DNA of 64,000 bases from Planctomycetota bacterium (GCA_009691855.1 SIAI01000021.1:1-64000); one strand, 5' to 3'. Shown: positions 1-17,628, counted from the stretch's first letter. The notes: generated by a model not told the origin, from the letters alone. Made by a program: numbers and translations.

Positions 1-127
1 CTTCACCGACATGCTCGTCGCCCTACGACGCGAGACCTGGGCCGGACGACTTTCGCAGGACCCGCTCAATCACCGCACCCGCAGAAACCTCCGAGACCGC
101 CTCTGCGCAGCTCTACTGGCCGCCTAG
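1..127 (+). CDS. C-terminal fragment of an unidentified protein (possibly transposase)
   Basis: An open frame enters from the left edge (first full codon at position 2) and ends at TAG 125-127, giving about 41 residues. The peptide is rich in Arg and Leu, with a short LVALRRETWAGRLSQ stretch that resembles the basic C-terminal tails of some DDE transposases. That resemblance comes from memory only. The gene converges on the SCO-cytochrome gene that ends at 146. The fragment is too short for a family assignment, so the coding call rests on amphipathic composition and an uninterrupted frame. Confidence 0.3.
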   Translation, partial: FTDMLVALRRETWAGRLSQDPLNHRTRRNLRDRLCAALLAA

Positions 128-145
128 TGATGGCGAAACTCTAGG

Positions 146-1336
146 CTAGGAACGACGGCCGAGCAGGAGCGCGAAGAAGCCGAGCACGGCGCCGAGGCCG
201 GCGCAGAGCGCCAGGGAGCGCAGCGGGAGCTCGGCGCGCGCCGGCGTAGCCGCGGGCGCGCTCGGCGGCGCCTCGAAGGTCGCCTCCGCCTCGTGGGCGG
301 CGGACGGCGCCTCGAGCACGTCTCCCTCGAGCTTGCGGCAGCAGGGCGCGACCTCTTCCTCCTCGGCCGGCTCGTCCGCGAGCGCCCGCTGCGTCTGGGC
401 GGTGAAGCGCGCGCTTTCCGTCTCCAGGTACTCGATCAGGGCCGCGACCTCGGCCGGATTCAGGCGCATGTTCGGCATGGGCAGACCGCGGTAGGCGGCG
501 AAGAGCTCGACCGCGATCGGGTCCTTCTCGGCCAGCATCGCGTCCGGCTCGGCCAGCCAGCGCGCCAGCCAGGCGGGCTCGCGACGCTCGGTGACGCCCA
601 GGAGGTTCGGGCCCTGGTGCACGAGGCCGTCCTCCGCGCCGACCGCGTGACACACGGCGCAGCGCGTGCGGAACAGGCTCTCGCCGTTGCTCATCTCGCG
701 CAGCTTCGGAGCATCGGCGTAGCTGGGTCCGGGCGTGGGCGCGTTCTTCCAGCGCGAGAGCGAGCCCTCGAGCTGCGTGACCAGGAAGTACGGGTTCTCG
801 AAGGGCGAGCGCTTCATCCACTGCCCCGTCGCCTGGTTGCCGATCAGGAGGTTCAGGCTGTGGTCCTGCAGGCTGGTCTCGTCGGCGGCGATCATGCCGA
901 CCTTCTGGCGCAACAGACGGATGTCGGCCTTGTCGCCGGTCAGGAACAGCCAACCCGGGCCGGTCTGGAAGCGCTCGCTGTACTCCTTCAGCTTCTCGGG
1001 CGTGTCGCGCTCCGGGTCGATCGAGATCGAGTACATGAAGATGTCGCGACCGACGCGCTCACCCAGCAGGTCCTGCACCTCCACCAGCTTGGCTGTCTCG
1101 AGCGGGCAGGCGTCGGGACAGCTGGTGTAGATGAAGTTGAGTACGACGATCTTGTCCTTGATCAGGTCGTCGAAGAAGTGAACGGTCTTGCCCTCGTGCG
1201 TGGTCAGGGCCACGTTGGGGAAGTAGTCCGCACCCCAGCGCATGCCGCCGCTGGTGGGCAGCGGGTCGCCGTTGGGCGTGGGCGCGGGATCACCGGCGAG
1301 CAGCAGGGGGCCGAGGAGCAGGGCGAGCGCGAGCAT
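146..1336 (-). CDS. SCO1/SenC copper chaperone fused to cytochrome c, membrane anchored (module 1)
   Basis: A 396-residue exported protein. ATG 1336 was chosen because a hydrophobic signal segment (residues 1-14) follows it directly. The N-terminal half is a SCO1/SenC thioredoxin-like domain with the copper-binding CPDAC motif (Cys73, Cys77) and a distal His near residue 159 in DHSL. A cytochrome c domain follows, with CAVCH at 226-230 and a likely Met ligand in the LPMPNM region. An acidic linker holds a Cys-Cys pair (PCCRK), and the last about 23 residues form a transmembrane helix ending in GRRS. SCO proteins load copper into cytochrome oxidase CuA or act as thiol reductases; the fused haem suggests electron transfer. 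The gene lies 75 nt downstream of a multicopper oxidase gene and is presumably co-transcribed with it. Copper delivery to that oxidase is inference. Confidence 0.88.
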   Translation of the reverse strand: MLALALLLGPLLLAGDPAPTPNGDPLPTSGGMRWGADYFPNVALTTHEGKTVHFFDDLIKDKIVVLNFIYTSCPDACPLETAKLVEVQDLLGERVGRDIFMYSISIDPERDTPEKLKEYSERFQTGPGWLFLTGDKADIRLLRQKVGMIAADETSLQDHSLNLLIGNQATGQWMKRSPFENPYFLVTQLEGSLSRWKNAPTPGPSYADAPKLREMSNGESLFRTRCAVCHAVGAEDGLVHQGPNLLGVTERREPAWLARWLAEPDAMLAEKDPIAVELFAAYRGLPMPNMRLNPAEVAALIEYLETESARFTAQTQRALADEPAEEEEVAPCCRKLEGDVLEAPSAAHEAEATFEAPPSAPAATPARAELPLRSLALCAGLGAVLGFFALLLGRRS

Positions 1337-1362
1337 GATCTGTCCGTCCGTTCGGTGAGGCG

Positions 1363-1392
1363 GGGAGGGCGGCGGGAACACACCGCCCTCCC
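1363..1392 (-). other. Intercistronic GC-rich stem-loop (module 1)
   Basis: A perfect 10-bp inverted repeat (GGGAGGGCGG at 1363-1372, CCGCCCTCCC at 1383-1392) with a 10-nt loop lies between the multicopper oxidase stop and the SCO start. No U-tract follows, so it is more likely an mRNA-processing or stability element, or a partial attenuator, than a full terminator. Stem-loops occupy the same place in modules 2 and 3. Confidence 0.6.
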
Positions 1393-1411
1393 ACGCGGTC
1401 GCGAGGCTCGC

Positions 1412-4273
<2,862 letters not shown>

Positions 4274-4705
4274 CTGGGGACCTGTTTCTTGGGGGAAGAC
4301 CAGGTGATCCGCCGACGATCTCAGGCGTCTCGAAGGGCTTCGGGACGTGGGAACCGAGACGAGGACGCTGCGCGCCTACTGGGGGAAGCACGCGTTGACC
4401 ACCCGGGGTGATATTCTTCACGAGTGGAAGGATCGCGCAACGCAGATTGTCTATTATTTCAGAATCGAAATATCTTCTGCTTCGGCCTTTTTTGCCATCC
4501 TGCCCAGTGTGTGTACTGAAGTGCATACAAGGTTAGGCACGCTCGAGTACATGAACACTCCTACTAGCAGGGTCCCACGTCCTTCCGGGAAGCCGGAGTA
4601 GCCCCGTCGCAGGGCAGGCGACCTGCGCCGAGGCATGGAGCGCTACGGAAAGCCAGCGGAGGTGGCCCTCCTGGCTACTGAGCACGACCCGACGAGCGTG
4701 CTGGT
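4274..4705 (-). promoter_or_regulatory. Leader/promoter region of module 1, conserved with module 2
   Basis: This gene-free stretch between SCO-2 and the module 1 oxidase start contains blocks shared with the region upstream of the module 2 oxidase (8739-8938). The clearest is GGGAACCGAGACGAGGACG (plus strand) at 4349-4367, matching 8811-8829 at nearly the same distance from the start codon. An AT-richer part near 4455-4490 shares GAAGA-N-ATTTC (minus strand). No confident -35/-10 pair could be fixed. The conservation implies that the promoter and 5' leader were duplicated together with the coding module and remain functional. Confidence 0.5.
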
Positions 4706-5902
4706 CTAGGAGCGGCGCCCGATCCGTAGCGCGAAGAGGCCGAGCATTGCGCCCAGGCCGGCGCATAGCACCAGGGGACGCATCGGCAGCTCGGCGCGCA
4801 GGACTGAGGGCGTGGCCGCTGTCGGCGGCGCTTCGAACGTCGCCTCGGGATCCTTCTGAACGGCGGGGGAAGCCTCGATCACGGCCTCCTCGAGCTTGCG
4901 ACAGCAGGGCGCGACTTCTTCCTCGGCCGGCGCCTCCTCGACCACGGGCGGCGCCAGGGCACCCAAGCGCGCGCTCTCCTCGGCCAGGTACTCGAGCAGC
5001 GCGTCGACCTCGATCCCGTTCAGGCGCATGTTCGGCATGGGCAGGTCGCGATAGGCCGCGCGCAGCTCGAGCGCGATCGGATCGCCCTCGGCCAGCATCA
5101 CGTCCGGCTCCGCCAGCCAGCGCGCGAGCCAGGCCGGCTCGCGGCGCGCGGAGACGCCCATCAGGTTCGGACCCTGGCGCAGCAGGCCGTCCTCGGCGCC
5201 GATCGCATGGCACACCGCGCAGCGGGTGCGGAACAGGTTCTCGCCGCGCGAGATCTCGCGCAGGTCGGGCGCATCGGCGTAGTCGTTGCCCGGGGCGGGG
5301 GCGACCTTCCAGCTCGTGAGCCAACTGCCGATCTGCGAGCTCAGGAAGTACGGGTTCTCGAAGGGCGAGCGCTTCATCCACTGCCCGGTGGCCTGGTTGC
5401 CGATCATCAGGCTCAAGCTGTGGTCGGAGAGGCTCGTCTCGTCGCGCGCGAGCATGCCGAGCTTCTCGCGCACGAGCTTGATGTCGGCCGCCGCGCCGGT
5501 CAGGAACAGCCAGCCCGGGCCGGTCTGGAAGCGCTCGCTGTACTCGCGCAGCTTCTCCGGCGTGTCGCGCTCGGGATCGATCGAGATCGAGTACATGAAC
5601 ACGTCCTTGCCGACGCGCTCGCGGAGCAGATCCTGCACCTCGACCAGCTTGGCCGTCTCCAGCGGACAGGCGTCGGGGCAAGAGGTGTAGATGAAGTTGA
5701 TCACGACGACCTTGTCCTTCAACAAGTCGTCGAAGAAGCGCACGGTCTTGCCCTCGTGGGTGACCAACGGGACGTTGGGGAAGTAGTCTGCGCCCCAGGG
5801 GGAACCGCCGCTCGGCGGAACGGGGTCACCGCTCGCGAGCGCTGGCACGCTCGACAGGCAGAGCACCAGAGCACCACGCAGGGAATCGAGGGAAAGCTTC
5901 AT
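4706..5902 (-). CDS. SCO1/SenC copper chaperone fused to cytochrome c, membrane anchored (module 2)
   Basis: A 398-residue paralogue of the module 1 fusion. ATG 5902 gives MKLSLDSLRG followed by a hydrophobic signal segment. It has the SCO CPDAC motif, DHSL with the distal His, CAVCH in the cytochrome c domain, the Cys-Cys pair in APCCRKLE and a C-terminal membrane helix ending in GRRS. All key residues are retained, so it is not a decayed copy. It follows the module 2 oxidase gene by 76 nt, the spacer being filled by a stem-loop. As in the other copies, a role in maturing or serving as redox partner of the adjacent oxidase is inferred from gene order. Confidence 0.88.
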   Translation of the reverse strand: MKLSLDSLRGALVLCLSSVPALASGDPVPPSGGSPWGADYFPNVPLVTHEGKTVRFFDDLLKDKVVVINFIYTSCPDACPLETAKLVEVQDLLRERVGKDVFMYSISIDPERDTPEKLREYSERFQTGPGWLFLTGAAADIKLVREKLGMLARDETSLSDHSLSLMIGNQATGQWMKRSPFENPYFLSSQIGSWLTSWKVAPAPGNDYADAPDLREISRGENLFRTRCAVCHAIGAEDGLLRQGPNLMGVSARREPAWLARWLAEPDVMLAEGDPIALELRAAYRDLPMPNMRLNGIEVDALLEYLAEESARLGALAPPVVEEAPAEEEVAPCCRKLEEAVIEASPAVQKDPEATFEAPPTAATPSVLRAELPMRPLVLCAGLGAMLGLFALRIGRRS

Positions 5903-5932
5903 TGGATGGGGAGTTGCTCGGGGAACCCACCG

Positions 5933-5962
5933 GGAGGGCAGCGGCAGCTGCCACTGCCCTCC
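5933..5962 (-). other. Intercistronic long stem-loop (module 2)
   Basis: GGAGGGCAG (5933-5941) pairs with CTGCCCTCC (5954-5962). Inside it GGCAG (5943-5947) pairs with CTGCC (5948-5952), so the whole 30 nt is a near-perfect palindrome with one C/A mismatch. It lies in the oxidase-SCO spacer, as in module 1, and has no U-tract. Confidence 0.6.
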
Positions 5963-5978
5963 TCGGTTGGGCTCGTCC

Positions 5979-8738
<2,760 letters not shown>

Positions 8739-9157
8739 CGGGGGACCTGTTCTTGGGGAGCCAGGCGATCCGCCGACGTCACGGGCGTGCCGAAGTGCTT
8801 TCGGAACGTTGGGAACCGAGACGAGGACGTTGCGCGCCTTTGGGGAGCGCGCGATGACCACCCGGGTCCAATTCTTGCACGAATCCTAGGAACGCGCAAG
8901 TTGGAATCGTCCATTTGTCAGAAGTGAAATGTCTTCATAGTCGCAATAATTTGCGTGTTTATCCAATGCCTGGACAAAGTCGCATATAGGTATTTATGAG
9001 CGGGCCGCTTCGGAGCCTCGTAGGCGCCGGGTCGCCGCTCGGCGCCTTCGCACTCACTCGCCCTTGGGCCGGGCTCCCATGCGAACCGCCTCGCCAACCG
9101 CGACAGGCGGGTCTCCGGGTCCTGGTAGGACGATGGACGGCCTCGGACGCAGCTCTT
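8739..9157 (-). promoter_or_regulatory. Leader/promoter region of module 2 and thrS 3' flank
   Basis: No credible gene is present. The half next to the oxidase start carries the leader blocks shared with module 1 (for example 8811-8829). The part at 8900-8995 is AT-rich compared with its surroundings and is the likely promoter zone for the module 2 oxidase. The thrS stop at 9158 borders it. I see no convincing rho-independent terminator for thrS here. Confidence 0.45.
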
Positions 9158-10918
9158 CTACAGCGTCAGGCTGCGCGTCGCCTGAAGCGCGCGCGCGCGT
9201 TCGCGGAACTGCTCGAAGGGCAGGTTCTCCTGCTGCTCGCGCTCGCGCTGCCGCACGGTGACGTGGCGCTCGGCCACCTCGCGATCGCCGGCGATCAGCA
9301 GGAACGGCACCTTGTCCTGGGTCGCTTCCTTGATCTTCTTGTTCATGTGCCCGCTGTCGTCCATGCACGCGACGCGCAGGCCGTCGCTGGAGAGCGCGTT
9401 GGCAAGCTCGCGGCAGTAGTCCGCGTGCGACTCGCGGATCGGGATCAGCACGACCTGCGTGGGCGCCAGCCAGAACGGGAAGCGACCGCCGTAGTGCTCG
9501 ATCAAGACGCCGGCGAAGCGCTCCAGCGAGCCGTAGATCGCGCGGTGCACCATGATCGGACGCTTCTTGGTGCCGTCCTTGTCGGTGAAGGTCAGGTCGA
9601 AGCGCTCGGGCAGGTTGAAGTCGCACTGCACGGTCGAGGTCTGCCACTCGCGCCCGAGGGCGTCCTTCATCTTGAAGTCGATCTTCGGGCCGTAGAACGC
9701 GCCTCCGCCCTCGTCGAGCTCGAGCGCGATCCCGGCCTGCACCGCGCCCTCGCGCAGGGCCGCGATCGCGCGCGTCCAGATCTCTTCGTCGCCGATGGCC
9801 TTGGCCGGACGGGTGGCCAGGTAGGCGGTGAACTGGAAGCCGAAGGCGGTCAGCAGCGTGCGCACGAGCTCGAGCACACCGGCGATCTCGCGCGGCAGTT
9901 GCTCGGGCGTGCAGAAGATGTGGCTGTCGTCCTGGGTGAAGCCGCGGACGCGCAGCATGCCGTGCAGCACGCCGGACCGCTCGTAGCGGTACACCGTGCC
10001 GAGCTCGGCCCAGCGCAAGGGCAACTCGCGGTAGCTGCGTCCGCGGTTCTTGTAGATCAGGATGTGCCCCGGGCAGTTCATGGGCTTCACCCGGTAGGGC
10101 ATCTCGTCGATCTTCATCGCCGCGTACATCATGTCGGCGTAGTTCTCGAGGTGCCCCGAGACCGCGAACAGCGTCTCGCGCGAGACGTGTGGCGTGTACA
10201 CCGGCATGTAGCCGCGCGTCTGGTGCAGATCCCACCAGAACTTCTCCATCTCGCGCCGCACCGCGCCCAGCTTCGGGTGCCAGAAGATGAAGCCGCTGCC
10301 GGCCTCCTGGTGGTGGCTGAAGAGGTCCAGCTCGGTGCCGAGGTGCCGGTGGTCGCGGCGTTCGACTTCCTCCAGCCACGCCAGGTGGCGCGCGAGGTCC
10401 TCCTTCGTCCAGAAGGCCGTGCCGTAGATGCGCTGCAGCATCGGGTTGGCCTCGTCGCCCATCCAGTAGGCGCCGGCCACGCGCTGCAGCTTGAAGGCGA
10501 AGGGCTGGTCGAAGCGGTCGATATGGGGCCCCTCGCACAGGTCTTCCCAGCCGCCGTGCGCATAGAAGGTGATCTTCTCGCCCGGCGGGATGCGCGCCAG
10601 CGTGTCGAGCTTGAAGGTCTGGTTGCGCTGCGCGAGCCGCGCGCGCGCTTCCTCGCGCGTGTACTCGCTGCGCACCATCGCGCCAGCCTTCTTGGCGAGG
10701 CGGCGCATCTCGTTCTCGAGGCGCTCGAGGTCGCGCTCCTCGAGCGGCTCCGGCAGCTCGATGTCGTAGTAGAAGCCGTGCTCGATGGCCGGCCCGTTGC
10801 CGAACTTGGCTCCGGGAAACAGCGCCTCGACGGCCGAGGCCATCAGGTGCGACACGGAGTGACGCAAGGTCGAGAGCGGGAACGGGGACTCGACCGGCGC
10901 GACGGACTCGGAGGCCAT
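9158..10918 (-). CDS. thrS: Threonine-tRNA ligase lacking the TGS domain
   Basis: A class II aminoacyl-tRNA synthetase of 586 residues, charging tRNA-Thr in the cytoplasm. It starts directly in the N2 editing domain (LRHSVSHLM, with two conserved His; GNGPAIEHGFYYD). The catalytic core shows the zinc Cys in MNCPGH, motif 2 around YRYERSGVLHGMLRVRG and the motif 3 region near the C-terminal part (FPFWLAP). The anticodon-binding domain completes the C-terminus. Typical bacterial ThrRS is about 640 residues, with an extra N-terminal TGS domain that is absent here: the in-frame sequence upstream of ATG 10918 is not TGS-like. The gene sits between oxidase modules 2 and 3 and reads in the same direction. 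No T-box leader was seen upstream. Confidence 0.95.
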   Translation of the reverse strand: MASESVAPVESPFPLSTLRHSVSHLMASAVEALFPGAKFGNGPAIEHGFYYDIELPEPLEERDLERLENEMRRLAKKAGAMVRSEYTREEARARLAQRNQTFKLDTLARIPPGEKITFYAHGGWEDLCEGPHIDRFDQPFAFKLQRVAGAYWMGDEANPMLQRIYGTAFWTKEDLARHLAWLEEVERRDHRHLGTELDLFSHHQEAGSGFIFWHPKLGAVRREMEKFWWDLHQTRGYMPVYTPHVSRETLFAVSGHLENYADMMYAAMKIDEMPYRVKPMNCPGHILIYKNRGRSYRELPLRWAELGTVYRYERSGVLHGMLRVRGFTQDDSHIFCTPEQLPREIAGVLELVRTLLTAFGFQFTAYLATRPAKAIGDEEIWTRAIAALREGAVQAGIALELDEGGGAFYGPKIDFKMKDALGREWQTSTVQCDFNLPERFDLTFTDKDGTKKRPIMVHRAIYGSLERFAGVLIEHYGGRFPFWLAPTQVVLIPIRESHADYCRELANALSSDGLRVACMDDSGHMNKKIKEATQDKVPFLLIAGDREVAERHVTVRQREREQQENLPFEQFRERARALQATRSLTL

Positions 10919-11070
10919 GGGCCCTCTTGCTTTCGGGGGAAGCCAGGCCTCGCTCACCGACCTGGTGGGAGAGGTCCGCTGCCGTCCCCTGGCTCGGGCA
11001 GCGAGCGAAGGAAGATAGCGACGGACCCGGCGCGACTCCATCGCGCGGCGGAGGGAGGCGCGGGTCCGGC

Positions 11071-12318
11071 TCAGGTTCGCAGCCGCGACCCCAGCAGAGT
11101 CGCGGCGCCCAGCAGCAGGCCGCATGCGATCGACAGGCGCGCGGCGAGCGAGAGCCGGAAGCCCGTGGGCTCGGCGTCGCCGGCCGCGACGACGGCGCGC
11201 GCATCCTCGGGCACCTGCGGCACGGACGCGGGAGCCGGGTCGAGTACGGACGGCGCCGGAGCCGTAGCGACATCGCCCTCCAGCACGCCCTGCTCGCGCT
11301 TCTGGCAGCAGGTCGGCGGGGCTTCGGAGCGGTTCGCGGCCACCTCCGCCAGCGCCGCCTCGAGATGCGCCACGCGCTCGTTCTCCTGCTCGACGAAGCC
11401 CAGGATCTCCTGGATCTCCTGCGGCGTGAGGCGCAGGTTCGGCATGGCCACGCGGTTGAAGGCCTCGAACTGCACCGTGGCGATGGGATCCCGCTCGGCC
11501 AGCATCACGTCGGGCTCGGACAGCCAGCGCTCGAGCCAGGCGCGCTCGCGACGCTCCATCACGCCGACGAGATTGGGGCCGACGCGCGCCAGGCCGTCGC
11601 CCGGGCCGATCACGTGGCAGGTCGCGCAGCGCAGACGGAAGAGGTTCTCGCCCGTGCTCAGGCTGCGCAGCGCGGGCGCGTCGGCGTAGTCGTTCTGCTG
11701 CCCGCGCGGCTGCTTCCAGTCGTGCATGCGTCCGCCGATGTCGGAAGCGAGGACCTGCGGCGTCTCGAAGGGCGAGCGTCGCAGCCACTGGCCCGTGCTC
11801 TGGTTGCCGATCACGAAGCTCAGGTTGTGGTCCTTGCTGCCCTGCTCGGCATCGGCCATGTAGACGCCGAGCTTCTTGCGCAGCAGGAGCACGTCCTCGG
11901 CGGCGCCGCGCAGGAACAGCCAGCCCGCGCGCGCGCCGAAGCGCTGCGCGTACTCGGCCAGGACCTCGGTCGTGTCGTGCTCGGGGTCGATCGAGATCGA
12001 GTAGAAGAAGACGTCGTTGCCGAGGCGCGCACCGAGGAGCTCCTGCACCTCGGCCAGCTTGGCCGTCTCCAGCGGACAGGAGTCGGGACAACGGGTGTAG
12101 ATGAAGTTGATCACCACCACCTTCCCGGCGACGAGGTCGGTGAAGAAGCGCACCTCGCGCCCCTCGTGCGTGACCAGCGGGACGTCGGGGAAGTAGTCGG
12201 CGCCCCAGGCCGAACCACCGCCCGCGCTCGGGTCCTGGAAGGCGCGTGGCTCGACGCTCAGCGCGGCGAGCAGGACACCGGCAGAGAAGACTCGCAGGCA
12301 AGCAGAGACAGGCAACAT
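11071..12318 (-). CDS. SCO1/SenC copper chaperone fused to cytochrome c, membrane anchored (module 3)
   Basis: A 415-residue member of the same fusion family, more diverged than copies 1 and 2. It has a signal peptide (MLPVSACLRVFSAGVLLAA), a SCO domain with CPDSC instead of CPDAC, a distal His in DHNLSF, a cytochrome c domain with CATCH, a linker with a Cys-Cys pair (TCCQKR) and a C-terminal membrane helix ending near SRLRT. It lies downstream of the module 3 oxidase. The spacer (191 nt) is longer than in the other modules and again contains a stem-loop. It is followed by thrS after 152 nt. Confidence 0.87.
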   Translation of the reverse strand: MLPVSACLRVFSAGVLLAALSVEPRAFQDPSAGGGSAWGADYFPDVPLVTHEGREVRFFTDLVAGKVVVINFIYTRCPDSCPLETAKLAEVQELLGARLGNDVFFYSISIDPEHDTTEVLAEYAQRFGARAGWLFLRGAAEDVLLLRKKLGVYMADAEQGSKDHNLSFVIGNQSTGQWLRRSPFETPQVLASDIGGRMHDWKQPRGQQNDYADAPALRSLSTGENLFRLRCATCHVIGPGDGLARVGPNLVGVMERRERAWLERWLSEPDVMLAERDPIATVQFEAFNRVAMPNLRLTPQEIQEILGFVEQENERVAHLEAALAEVAANRSEAPPTCCQKREQGVLEGDVATAPAPSVLDPAPASVPQVPEDARAVVAAGDAEPTGFRLSLAARLSIACGLLLGAATLLGSRLRT

Positions 12319-12468
12319 GGCGGAGCTCGATCGTGGGAGAGCGGGCGCGGTCCGAGGAAGCGGCCAGGTCCAAACCGCCTCCCCGGGACCGGCCCGAGAA
12401 ACGTTTCGTGCAGCGTGTGCGGAACTCCCGCCCTGGACCGCAGGCGGGCCGTGGGTCCGCCCGGGATG

Positions 12469-12496
12469 GCGCCGCGTCGCCCGATGGACGCGGCGC
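12469..12496 (-). other. Intercistronic stem-loop (module 3)
   Basis: A perfect 10-bp inverted repeat, GCGCCGCGTC (12469-12478) and GACGCGGCGC (12487-12496), with an 8-nt loop, starts 13 nt after the module 3 oxidase stop. It has no U-tract. Position and strength match the stem-loops of modules 1 and 2, though the stem sequence differs. Confidence 0.6.
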
Positions 12497-12509
12497 TCTC
12501 CCAGGCCCG

Positions 12510-15356
<2,847 letters not shown>

Positions 15357-16140
15357 CGGAGTCAGGAAAGGGGGCGGGGGGTTGCAGAGGGGGGGTGTCG
15401 CGGAGGCCGCGAGGCAACGAGCCGTTCCGCCGACGGCGGAGACAGGCGGGGCTGCCTGCTGCGAACGCGAGAAGCCCGGAGCTCGGTGGTCGGACGTCGG
15501 CCCTCATCGCCGTCCTCCCCCGCGCTCGCAGGATGGCGGGGACCGGAGCTCGGCCGAAGATCAAGACGGCGCGGGTGCGAACCCTGGGGCAGCGGCTGGA
15601 AGGCCTCCCCCTGCGAGTGCGCATTGCCGGGAGCCCGTGTCGGGCTGGATCCGGCCTGGCTTCGTTCGAAGCCCCTTCCGTACATTGGACCCCTCAGACG
15701 ATTTGCGGTCTCGAAGCGGCCCACCGGGCGACCAGGCGGCTTCCGGACCGTCCAGCTCGTCAGGTGCAATCGCTGGGGCCCAGCTTCCGCGTAATATTAG
15801 GATCTCGCTATACGGAGATCTGCTTATTCCTAGACCGCACCTGGACGTAGCCACCAGACGCTGGACTCGATTTCCCCCGCGAATCCAAAAAGCGGCGCCG
15901 GGACCCCCGATCGTCGTTCCCGCAGATCAGATCGCATGGGGTTGCGATCACGCGCATAGAACGCGCTTTTGGGGGAAGGTGGGGAAGGGGATCTGCGAGC
16001 GGGGTCCGAGGGGATCCCGGCTGCCGTTGGATTCGGTATCGGAGGGTTCTAGGGATTGCCCAAGCAGATTCGGGCCAATCCGGCCCTCGGAATTTCCGCA
16101 CCCGCTGATACCCGGCCCTGCCCAGTGCGGTCGAGCTGTC
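15357..16140. promoter_or_regulatory. Intergenic region between divergent genes
   Basis: This 784-nt stretch separates the module 3 oxidase (minus) from the secreted protein at 16141 (plus). Short open frames on both strands have no recognisable domains and no ribosome binding sites. The AT-rich segment 15788-15835 is the likely promoter zone; on the minus strand it includes GATCTC and GAGATC as an inverted pair around a short spacer, a possible operator. Nothing else was identified. Confidence 0.4.
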
Positions 16141-17628
16141 ATGAACACCCACCCCCCTTCGCGCCGGAGCGGGATCCGCGCCACGTTCTCGCTCACTCTC
16201 CTGGCCTTGTTCGTCGCGGCCTGCTGCTGGTGGGCCCAACGGCCCGCGCCGGCTTCCAGGTTTCCGCCCATGTCTCCGGTGGAGAGCGCCGCTCCCGATC
16301 CGCACGGGCCTCCACTGCGCTCCCCGCTCCTCGAGCGACGACCGGCGCAGGCCGCCGCGAGCGCTGTGACTTCCACCGCGGAGCCAGCCGGCGAAGCGGA
16401 CCTGCGCGCAGCCTTGCGCAGGCTCGCCCAGACCGACATGCGTGATTCATCGGCTCTCGAAGCGGCCCTGCGACCGCTGATCGTTCCGAGCGTGAATCTC
16501 TACGCGGTGCTCGGGCTCTTGAAGGGCGGCGGCCTCACGGATGGATCCCATCTCTCGTTGGAAGAGCTCGGCGCGCTGCGCGCGTTGACGCTGGGTGCGC
16601 TGCTCTACAACGCGCCCCCAGGCGCGACGACGACGCTGCCGGCCGTGGACCCGCCTCGCGACGGACAGGCCTTCGTGATGGCGCTCCTGCGCGGACTCCC
16701 GGACATGCTCCCGCCCGTGCAGGGGCTCCTGGCCGAGTTGCTCGGCGCGCAGCGCTTCCCCGACGGGCGCCCACTGCTGGATCTCGCCTACGCCGCCGAA
16801 CTCGAACGCCTGGCGCGCGAGTTCCCGGAGGCCGCGGCGCTGTACGAGGGCCTGCTCGCGCAGCTCATGGACCTCGACGACGCGCAGGCCGATGCCCTGC
16901 AGGCGCTGTACCTGAGCGACGACGCCAGCCCGACGCTGGTCGGTGCGGGCCTCGCGCGCTGGCTCGAGACGCACCCGGCGAGCGCCATGGCCTGGGCGGA
17001 GGAGCGCTACGACCGCGAGGACACCCCGGACCGGTTGCGCGACGCGATCGCCGCCGCCATTGCGCAGACCGCGCCCGTGACCGACGCCTCGCGTTTCCTG
17101 GGCGAGCGCGCGCGTGACACGCTGCTGGTCGAGTTCATGAACCTGGGCGAGCGCGACGGCGGAGCCGCGGCGCTCGAGCAGGACTACTGGAGCCTGCGCA
17201 TCCTGGGCGACGCCGACGCGAGGGCGCGCAGGATGCTCGTGAGCGGCATGAGCTCGGTGGAGACCGAAACCCTGCTCGCCCTCGCCGCCGACGATCCCTC
17301 GCCCGAGGTGCGCGCGCAGGCCTGGACGACGGCGCTGCTCGCCGACAGCTTCCAACCCAGCGCGGCGGCCCTCGAGCGGCTGCGCGATGGATACCGGAAC
17401 GAGGCCGACCCGCGCGCGGGGATTCCGGGCTATGGGGTCGTCTCCGCCGCCAAAAACTTCGCCCACCGAGCGAAGCTGGACCCGGCCCTGCGCGCGCTGG
17501 CGCTGGAACTCCTGCGCGAGGTCTACCTGGACCGCGCCCAGCCCGACAGCACGCGCGACAACGCCATCGAGGGCCTGCAGTTCTACCTACCGGCGCAAGA
17601 AATCGAGCAACTTCGGGCGCGCCGGTGA
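16141..17628 (+). CDS. Exported protein of unknown function, alpha-helical
   Basis: A 495-residue protein starting at ATG 16141. It has an N-terminal hydrophobic segment (TFSLTLLALFVAACCWW) that could be a signal peptide or anchor; the Ala-Ala-Cys-Cys suggests possible lipidation. The remainder is Ala/Leu/Glu-rich and appears all-helical, with repeated amphipathic helices of HEAT/TPR-like spacing (for example DDPSPEVRAQAWTTALL). I do not recognise a family. It is transcribed away from the oxidase modules and followed 60 nt later by a small secreted Cys-rich protein. The function is unknown; a solenoid scaffold is only a structural guess. Confidence 0.75.
   Translation: MNTHPPSRRSGIRATFSLTLLALFVAACCWWAQRPAPASRFPPMSPVESAAPDPHGPPLRSPLLERRPAQAAASAVTSTAEPAGEADLRAALRRLAQTDMRDSSALEAALRPLIVPSVNLYAVLGLLKGGGLTDGSHLSLEELGALRALTLGALLYNAPPGATTTLPAVDPPRDGQAFVMALLRGLPDMLPPVQGLLAELLGAQRFPDGRPLLDLAYAAELERLAREFPEAAALYEGLLAQLMDLDDAQADALQALYLSDDASPTLVGAGLARWLETHPASAMAWAEERYDREDTPDRLRDAIAAAIAQTAPVTDASRFLGERARDTLLVEFMNLGERDGGAAALEQDYWSLRILGDADARARRMLVSGMSSVETETLLALAADDPSPEVRAQAWTTALLADSFQPSAAALERLRDGYRNEADPRAGIPGYGVVSAAKNFAHRAKLDPALRALALELLREVYLDRAQPDSTRDNAIEGLQFYLPAQEIEQLRARR

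Noticed and set aside
4347-4601. 84-codon plus-strand frame in the module 1 leader
   Set aside because: It falls in a region whose conservation with module 2 is non-coding in this frame, and it lacks a ribosome binding site.
4634-4708. 24-codon plus-strand frame ending at the SCO-2 stop
   Set aside because: Too short and without a known motif; it may be a chance frame near an inverted repeat around 4605-4630.
10919-11070. Possible T-box or other leader RNA upstream of thrS
   Set aside because: The diagnostic T-box bulge sequence was not found and the region is too short for a full T-box with terminator.
15395-15850. Open frame of 151 codons in the intergenic region
   Set aside because: No recognisable motif or ribosome binding site, and composition like a random GC-rich frame; the overlapping minus-strand frame is equally unconvincing.
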